From Nocardiopsis alborubida (GTDB lineage Bacteria > Actinomycetota > Actinomycetes > Streptosporangiales > Streptosporangiaceae), in assembly GCF_012396365.1 (NCBI RefSeq), contig NZ_JAAXPG010000006.1, positions 62,001 through 126,000 on the forward strand: 64,000 nucleotides of DNA, in the 5' to 3' direction. The notes beneath the pieces are model-generated. The model did not search any database. It had not been told where the DNA came from and worked only from the letters and a program-made list of their open reading frames with translations. Shown here one piece after another: positions 59,260-64,000 of the stretch. How positions within the stretch are numbered: position 1 is the first letter of the stretch; each line of letters opens with the position of its first letter. A program made the translations under genes and the position numbers.

Positions 59260-61560
59260 ATGACCACGACCCCCACGCCGTCCGCGGCGCCGGGCGGGCC
59301 CCGCCCCTCCGTGCGCTCCACCGTGCACGGCTACCCGCGCATCGGCCCCGACCGGGAGCTCAAGCGCGCCTGCGAGTCCCACTGGAAGGGCCGCACCACC
59401 GCCCGTGAGCTGGACGCGGTCGCCGCCGAGCTGCGCCTGGGCGTCTACGCCCAGCTGCGCGAGGCCGGTGTCGACGACATCCCCTCCAACACGTTCTCCT
59501 ACTACGACCACGTGCTGGACACCGCGGTCCTGTTCGACCTGGTCCCCTCCCGCTTCGCCCCGCCCGCCGCCGCGCCGGACCGCGAGGAGGAGCTGCGCCG
59601 CTACTTCGCGCTCGCCCGCGGCGAGCAGGGCGCCCCGCCGCTGGAGATGACCAAGTGGTTCGACACGAACTACCACTACCTGGTCCCGGAGCTGTCGCCC
59701 CGAACCCGCCCCCGCCTGGTGGGCGACAAGCCCGTCGCCGAGTTCCGCGAGGCCGCCGAGGCGGGTTTCCACACCCGTCCGGTCCTGGTCGGCCCGCTCA
59801 CCTTCCTGCTGCTGGCCAAGCCCGCGGACGGTGCCCCCGAGGGCTGGGAGCCCGTCGAGCTGCTCGACCAGCTCCTGGACGCCTACGCCCAGCTGCTCGG
59901 CGACCTGCGGGCCGCGGGTGCCACCGAGGTCCAGCTGGACGAGCCGATCCTGGCCACCGATGAGGGACGCGCCGCAGTCGGCCACCTGGAGCGCGCCTAC
60001 CAGCGCCTGGGGACGGTCACCGAACGCCCCTCCCTGCTGGTGTCCACCTACTTCGGCTCCATCGGCTCCGCCGCCCTGCGCGTCCTCAAGGACTCCGCGG
60101 TCGAGGCGGTCGGCCTGGACCTGGTCACCGACGACGAGGGCGTGGACGACCTGGTGCGGGTCTCCGGTCTGGGCGCCACCCGTCTGGTCGCGGGCGTGGT
60201 GGAGGGCCGCAACGTCTGGCGCACCGACGTCCCGGCAGCCGTGGCCGCGCTCGGCACCCTGCTGGCCCTCACCGACGAGCTCACCGTGAGCACCTCCTGC
60301 TCCCTTCTGCACGTGCCCCTGGACCTGGACGCCGAGACCTCCCTGGCGCCCGAACTGCGCGGGGCCCTGGCCTTCGCCAGGCAGAAGGCCCAGGAGACGG
60401 CCCTGCTCGGCCGTGTGCTGTCGGAGGGGGCCGAGGCCGAGTACACCGGACAGGGCGGGGTCCGTCCCCCCGCCTTCACCGACGCGCGCGTCCGCGCCAG
60501 GCTCGACGCCCTGGGCCCGGACGCCTACGAGCGTCCGCGGGAGCGGGGAAGGCCCACCGACACCCCGCTCACCACGACCACCATCGGGTCCTTCCCCCAG
60601 ACCGCCGAGCTGCGCCGCGCCCGCGCCGCCCACCGCGGGGGCGAGCTGGCCGAGGAGGCCTACAAGGCCGTCCTGCGCGAGGAGATCGACCGCGTGATCG
60701 CGCTCCAGGAGGAGATCGGCCTGGACGTGCTCGTGCACGGCGAGCCCGAGCGCAACGACATGGTCCAGTACTTCGCCGAGCAGCTGGAGGGCTACGCCAC
60801 CACCCGGAACGGGTGGGTGCAGTCCTACGGTTCGCGGTGCGTGCGCCCGCCGGTCCTGTTCGGCGACGTCTCGCGCCCCGCGCCGATGACGGTCGAGTGG
60901 ACCACCTACGCCCAGTCGCGCACCGACAAGCCGGTCAAGGGCATGCTGACCGGTCCGGTCACCATGCTCGCCTGGTCGTTCGTGCGCACCGACCAGCCGC
61001 TGGGCGAGACCGCCCGTCAAGTGGGCCTCGCGCTGCGCGACGAGGTCGCCGACCTGGAGCGCGCAGGGATCCGCCACATCCAGGTGGACGAGGCGGCCCT
61101 GCGCGAACTGCTGCCGCTGCGCTCGGAGCACCGGGAGCGGTACCTGGACTGGGCGGTGGGCTCCTTCCGCCTGGCCACGTCGGGGGTGTCGCCGTCCACG
61201 ACCGTCCACACGCACATGTGCTACTCGGAGTTCGGGCTGATCGTCGGCGGCATCGAGGCGCTGGACGCCGACGTCACCAGCGTGGAGGCGGCCCGCTCGC
61301 GTATGGAGCTGGTGCGGGACCTGGGCGGTCGGGGCCACAAGCGCGGGATCGGCCCGGGTGTGTACGACATCCACTCCCCGCGGGTGCCCTCGGTGGAGGA
61401 GATCGAGGGGGCGCTGCGCCTGGCGGTCGCGCACGTCGACGCCCAGAACCTGTGGGTGAACCCCGACTGCGGCCTCAAGACGCGCGGCTACGCCGAGGCC
61501 GAGCAGGCCCTGCGCAACATGGTCGAGGCGGCCCGCCGGGTGCGCGCCGACCTGGCGTGA
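59260..61560 (+). CDS. metE: Cobalamin-independent methionine synthase (5-methyltetrahydropteroyltriglutamate-homocysteine methyltransferase)
   Basis: Zinc enzyme of 766 aa that transfers a methyl group from methyl-tetrahydrofolate to homocysteine. The N-terminal barrel opens with VHGYPRIGPDRELKRACESHWKG and includes MTKWFDTNYHYLVPE. The catalytic barrel has TTTIGSFPQTAELR, VLVHGEPERNDMVQYF, MLTGPVTMLAWSF and the zinc ligands in HTHMCYSEF (His, Cys) and NPDCGLKTR (Cys). GGGAGAGAAG precedes the ATG. It is under the cobalamin riboswitch upstream, so expression should fall when B12 is available to a MetH enzyme encoded elsewhere. Confidence 0.98.
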   Translation: MTTTPTPSAAPGGPRPSVRSTVHGYPRIGPDRELKRACESHWKGRTTARELDAVAAELRLGVYAQLREAGVDDIPSNTFSYYDHVLDTAVLFDLVPSRFAPPAAAPDREEELRRYFALARGEQGAPPLEMTKWFDTNYHYLVPELSPRTRPRLVGDKPVAEFREAAEAGFHTRPVLVGPLTFLLLAKPADGAPEGWEPVELLDQLLDAYAQLLGDLRAAGATEVQLDEPILATDEGRAAVGHLERAYQRLGTVTERPSLLVSTYFGSIGSAALRVLKDSAVEAVGLDLVTDDEGVDDLVRVSGLGATRLVAGVVEGRNVWRTDVPAAVAALGTLLALTDELTVSTSCSLLHVPLDLDAETSLAPELRGALAFARQKAQETALLGRVLSEGAEAEYTGQGGVRPPAFTDARVRARLDALGPDAYERPRERGRPTDTPLTTTTIGSFPQTAELRRARAAHRGGELAEEAYKAVLREEIDRVIALQEEIGLDVLVHGEPERNDMVQYFAEQLEGYATTRNGWVQSYGSRCVRPPVLFGDVSRPAPMTVEWTTYAQSRTDKPVKGMLTGPVTMLAWSFVRTDQPLGETARQVGLALRDEVADLERAGIRHIQVDEAALRELLPLRSEHRERYLDWAVGSFRLATSGVSPSTTVHTHMCYSEFGLIVGGIEALDADVTSVEAARSRMELVRDLGGRGHKRGIGPGVYDIHSPRVPSVEEIEGALRLAVAHVDAQNLWVNPDCGLKTRGYAEAEQALRNMVEAARRVRADLA

Positions 61561-61602
61561 GCCAGGCAGTGTTTTTTGGACCTCCGCTTCGCTTCGGTCC
61601 GT

Positions 61603-61756
61603 GTTCGGGCGCCCGGAGAACGGGAACCTTCGGCGCCTCCGGTGAGACGGCTCGTGCCCACACCGTCGCCCGCCACCACCCTCAACGGACGCCTGCGGCG
61701 CAGTCCTGCTTGCAGTCTCACCTCCAGCCCCTCCAGAACCCCGTGGGCGCCCGAAC
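61603..61756. repeat. Long-range 12-bp inverted repeat downstream of metE
   Basis: GTTCGGGCGCCC at 61603-61614 and GGGCGCCCGAAC at 61745-61756 are exact complements 130 nt apart. The region between has no gene. A small hairpin GGACC..GGTCC sits at 61578-61600 after a TTTTTT run. Confidence 0.6.
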
Positions 61757-61808
61757 CGACCCCCACAAGCTGAGGCCGATTCAAAAAGAGTCCCCAGGAG
61801 GCTGAAAC

Positions 61809-61848
61809 GCGGGAGGGGGCCGCGGCGAACGCCGCGGCCCCCTCCCGC
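61809..61848. terminator. Strong bidirectional hairpin between metE and the convergent gene
   Basis: Perfect 18-bp GC arms (61809-61826 and 61831-61848) with loop GAAC. Confidence 0.85.
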
Positions 61849-61866
61849 CGTGTCCGGTCGGCCGCC

Positions 61867-62922
61867 TCAGCTGCCGACCAGGGCCAGCGCCTCGGCGCCG
61901 GCGTTGAGCATGATCTCCTCGACGTTGTCGGGCATGACCAGGTCCTCGGCGGAGGCGTCCTCGGTGAAGGGCGGGTGCATCTGGTACTGGACCCGGACGT
62001 TGAGGTTGGCGGTGCGGATCAGCAGCGTGGCCTCGGGGATGTCCTCGCCCAGGAAGTCGTACTTGGTGAGGACGTAGTGGGCCTCGTCGCCGAGGTCCAC
62101 CTCCTTGTCCTCCTCCACGTTCGCGGAGTCGTAGAAGGTGTTGTAGTCACCCTCGCCCCTGAGCTCCTGCACCCCGGACTGGAAGTCGGTGGTGGCGGCC
62201 TCGACGGAGTCGGCGGCGGAGTAGGGCACCTGGTAGCTGATCTCGAACATCGCGTAGCTCTCGGACGGGTTGCCCTCCGGGGCAGCGCCTTCCAGGCTCT
62301 CGCAGTAGGAGTTGTTGTCCTGGACGTACTTGTCGCCCTCGTCCTGGATCAGGAAGTCGGAGAGCACCTGGTCGGTGAAGGCGTCGCAGGGCTCGGCGGG
62401 CACCGCGTAGGGGGGCTCGCCCGCGGGGGCCGCGTTGGTGGTCGGCTCGGTCGTCTCCTCGCCGCCGGTGGTCGCCTCCGCGCTCGGGGAGGGATCGGGC
62501 TCGGGCGCCACGGTCTGCTGTCCGCTGTCGTTGGTGACGAGGACGACCACGACCGCGATGACCAGGATGATGATCACGGCGCCGCCGCCGATCACGACCC
62601 ACAGGCCCGCCTTGCTGCCGCCGCCCTGGGGCTGCTGCGGCGGAGGGGGGTACCCGGGGCCGCCGGGGCCGCCGTAGGGCGGCTGGCCGCCCCCGTACAT
62701 CTGCTGCTCCTGGGGGCCGGGGAAACCCGCGGGACCGCCGTGGGGCGGTTGTCCGCCGGTGTTGGGGTCACCGTAGGGGGCGCCGTAGGGCGGCTGCCCG
62801 CCGGTGTTGGGGTCACCGTAGGGGGCACCGTGGGGCGGGCCGTAGGGCGGTTGGCCCCCGCTGTTGTCCCCACCGCCGTATGGGTTCTGCGGCGGCTGGT
62901 TGTATGGTCCGTTTTCGCTCAT
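61867..62922 (-). CDS. Pro/Gly-rich single-pass membrane protein with extracytoplasmic domain
   Basis: Protein of 351 aa. The cytoplasmic N-terminus (residues 1-105) is rich in Pro, Gly, Gln and Tyr with repeats of the type GGQPPYGAPYGDPNT. One membrane segment follows (about 107-130, LWVVIGGGAVIIILVIAVVVVLV), then a Thr/Glu/Pro linker and an extracytoplasmic domain with two Cys (AEPCDAF, NSYCESL). This plan is common for actinobacterial septum- or wall-associated proteins of unknown function. It is convergent with metE. Confidence 0.85.
   Translation of the reverse strand: MSENGPYNQPPQNPYGGGDNSGGQPPYGPPHGAPYGDPNTGGQPPYGAPYGDPNTGGQPPHGGPAGFPGPQEQQMYGGGQPPYGGPGGPGYPPPPQQPQGGGSKAGLWVVIGGGAVIIILVIAVVVVLVTNDSGQQTVAPEPDPSPSAEATTGGEETTEPTTNAAPAGEPPYAVPAEPCDAFTDQVLSDFLIQDEGDKYVQDNNSYCESLEGAAPEGNPSESYAMFEISYQVPYSAADSVEAATTDFQSGVQELRGEGDYNTFYDSANVEEDKEVDLGDEAHYVLTKYDFLGEDIPEATLLIRTANLNVRVQYQMHPPFTEDASAEDLVMPDNVEEIMLNAGAEALALVGS
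62740..62855. repeat. In-frame repeats coding the GGQPPYG units
   Basis: About 45-bp units encoding the 15-residue motif GGQPPYGAPYGDPNT are repeated two to three times in the 5' part of the membrane protein gene. Confidence 0.75.
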
Positions 62923-63374
62923 GGCTCCCCTCGCCCGTGTGTGATGACCGTGTTGTCTGGGACGCGTGTGTGCGCCGTTGGGTTCTCACGACTTCCCGTG
63001 CGCCCCCGGAAGGGGCACGGTGACCGTGTGGGGGAGGCGCACCTGTCGCCACTGCCGTCCCGCGGGCGAGGGCGGGGGAGTGGGCGGGCGTTCCCCGCCT
63101 CCGTGCGGAGGTTGCGGTGGACCGGGGGACCGACCACCGGGGGCGGCGGTCGGGTGAGGCCGAAGACGTCCTTCGGCCCGGGCCGGGACGTGTGCATCCT
63201 AGCCGCGAGTGGTGTCCCCTGGGCAGGTCAGACCGGGGGTAGCAGGGTGAATCGTCACTGTTTTGTGTCGGTTGTGTAGGAACTCATCCCGCACGTGACG
63301 CAATCGTGACGCTGTTCCCCGCGCGGTCGCGTCCCGCGCGGGGTAATGGGGTGTCCGTCGCGGACGCCGCCGGA
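62923..63374. other. Intergenic region with hairpin
   Basis: No gene is supported. A hairpin GGCCGAAG-ACGTC-CTTCGGCC is at 63158-63178. The part 63250-63320 is less GC-rich and may hold the promoter of the membrane protein gene. Confidence 0.4.
63158..63178 (-). terminator. Hairpin, possible terminator
   Basis: Perfect 8-bp arms with a 5-nt loop, about 200 nt past the stop of the coiled-coil protein gene. It might instead be part of the leader of the next gene. Confidence 0.4.
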
Positions 63375-64000
63375 TCAGAACATCGAGATGTGCACGTGGT
63401 CGAAGTGGTTCTCGGTGATGCTGCCGCGGTCGGCCATGTCGCGCCAGCCCTCGTCGCCCCGGCGGATGTCCCAGATCTGCTGCCGGTAGATGATGTACAT
63501 GATGCCCAGGCGGTCGGCGTTCTCCCTGGCCCACTCGGCGATCGCGTAGCCGCGTTCGACCTGTTCGGGGATGGGGGTGTTGCCGTTGGGGTCCACCATG
63601 AAGTCGCAGGCGCGGCCCTTGGGGTGCTCGCCGACCACCCAGCCGCCGACCGCCCGGTAGCAGCCCACACCGCCGTACTCGGTGCCCTCGCCGAACTTCT
63701 CGATGATCAGCTCACGCATCTGCTCGGTGCGCGGGGTGATGTTGAGCGGGCCGCCCATCGGCTGTACGGGGTGGTCCGCGATCATCTCCTGGACCTCCTC
63801 GCGGCGCCCCTCCAGCTCGTCCAGGTCCTCCTCGGCCGCGGCCAGCTGTTCCTCGGCGTTCTCCTGCGCGGTCTCGTCGCGCTCCAGGGCCTGGCTGAGC
63901 TGGTTGATCTTGTCCTGGTTGCTGGTGGACAGGTAGTTGATCACCACCGCGCGGTCGATGACCTCGTCGGGCTCGGCCTCGACGAACAGCGACATCGACA
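63375..64000 (-). CDS. Coiled-coil protein with ARB-07466-like C-terminal domain, 5' part outside the window
   Basis: The visible part is 206 residues from an internal Met, and the frame remains open to the edge, so the gene is partial. An Ala/Glu/Gln-rich coiled coil (SNQDKINQLSQALERDETAQ, then EEDLDELEGRREEVQEMI) leads to a domain with GGVGCYRAVGGWVVGEHPKG, RACDFMVDPNG, GIMYIIYRQQIWD and the end FDHVHISMF. This C-terminal part fits the ARB-07466/VldE-like, M15-peptidase-related module (His and Asp of metal-site type). The likely place is the cell envelope. The signal peptide would be outside the window. Confidence 0.85.
   Translation of the reverse strand, partial: SMSLFVEAEPDEVIDRAVVINYLSTSNQDKINQLSQALERDETAQENAEEQLAAAEEDLDELEGRREEVQEMIADHPVQPMGGPLNITPRTEQMRELIIEKFGEGTEYGGVGCYRAVGGWVVGEHPKGRACDFMVDPNGNTPIPEQVERGYAIAEWARENADRLGIMYIIYRQQIWDIRRGDEGWRDMADRGSITENHFDHVHISMF

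Overview
The window is high-GC actinobacterial DNA. The evidence is very high G+C, GTG starts, Tat-like and lipoprotein signals, intrinsic hairpins without long T-tracts, a DUF3516-type helicase, a PAC2 protein, DUF4031 and a SAM-dependent methyltransferase of the DUF574 type. The gene set fits a Nocardiopsis-like member of the Streptosporangiales; the genus is an inference. There is no phage, insertion sequence, CRISPR array or secondary-metabolite cluster, so this reads as chromosomal core plus saprophytic carbohydrate metabolism.

Layout. Positions 1-8953: an arabinose/arabinan locus on the plus strand with the tail of a probable sugar isomerase, a CUT1 ABC importer (lipoprotein and two permeases, no ATPase), a GH51 alpha-L-arabinofuranosidase, and a complete CUT2 ChvE/MmsAB-like monosaccharide importer. 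Positions 8995-11865: a minus-strand pair of membrane-tethered substrate-binding-like proteins, one with a VWA domain. Positions 12095-15180: dnaG and a sigma-70 factor. Positions 15457-21185: GH18 chitinase-like protein, a fused FAD/Fe-S oxidase of the D-lactate/glycolate dehydrogenase type, and a GH114-like lipoprotein. Positions 21274-24792: two small proteins, two identical tRNA-Asn genes with their own promoters and terminators, and a secreted CE15 glucuronoyl esterase with a CBM2. Positions 25377-28366: a methyltransferase, a domain-swapped RibD-like protein and a small membrane protein. Positions 28702-32671: DUF3516 helicase, malate dehydrogenase, tRNA-CAT. Positions 33329-39657: SGNH esterase, TetR, a GDPD-like protein with a degraded active site, DeoR, VOC and MFS genes. 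Positions 39958-43480: two-component system with an unusual kinase, HD protein, DUF4031. Positions 43647-46492: Lrp regulator divergent from tryptophan dioxygenase and kynureninase. Positions 47238-52513: an RlpA-like membrane protein behind a structured leader, an Lrp regulator, a PhzF protein and an ABC-class ATPase. Positions 52540-55083: a G-rich 72-bp tandem repeat, PAC2 and pyrD. Positions 55206-58685: two paralogous polysaccharide deacetylases separated by a perfect 44-bp palindrome. Positions 58868-61560: cobalamin riboswitch and metE. Positions 61867-64000: a Pro/Gly-rich membrane protein and the 3' part of a coiled-coil cell-wall protein.

How the genes work together. The enzymes GH51, GH18, GH114, CE15-CBM2, the SGNH esterase and the deacetylases describe an organism that degrades plant and microbial polysaccharides, with two importers to take up the arabinose-containing products. 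TDO and kynureninase turn tryptophan toward anthranilate under an Lrp-type regulator. The B12 riboswitch turns off the B12-independent methionine synthase when cobalamin is present. Many single genes here appear to be transcribed as leaderless mRNAs, with a TANNNT hexamer 6-7 nt before the start codon.

The least explained signals are the G-quadruplex-like tandem repeat before the PAC2 gene, the 44-bp palindrome, a 24-bp inverted repeat before the GH18 gene, the structured leader of the RlpA-like gene, the substrate-binding/VWA pair and the kinase with an added extracytoplasmic tail. No domain search or fold calculation was run; all family calls come from motifs read by eye.
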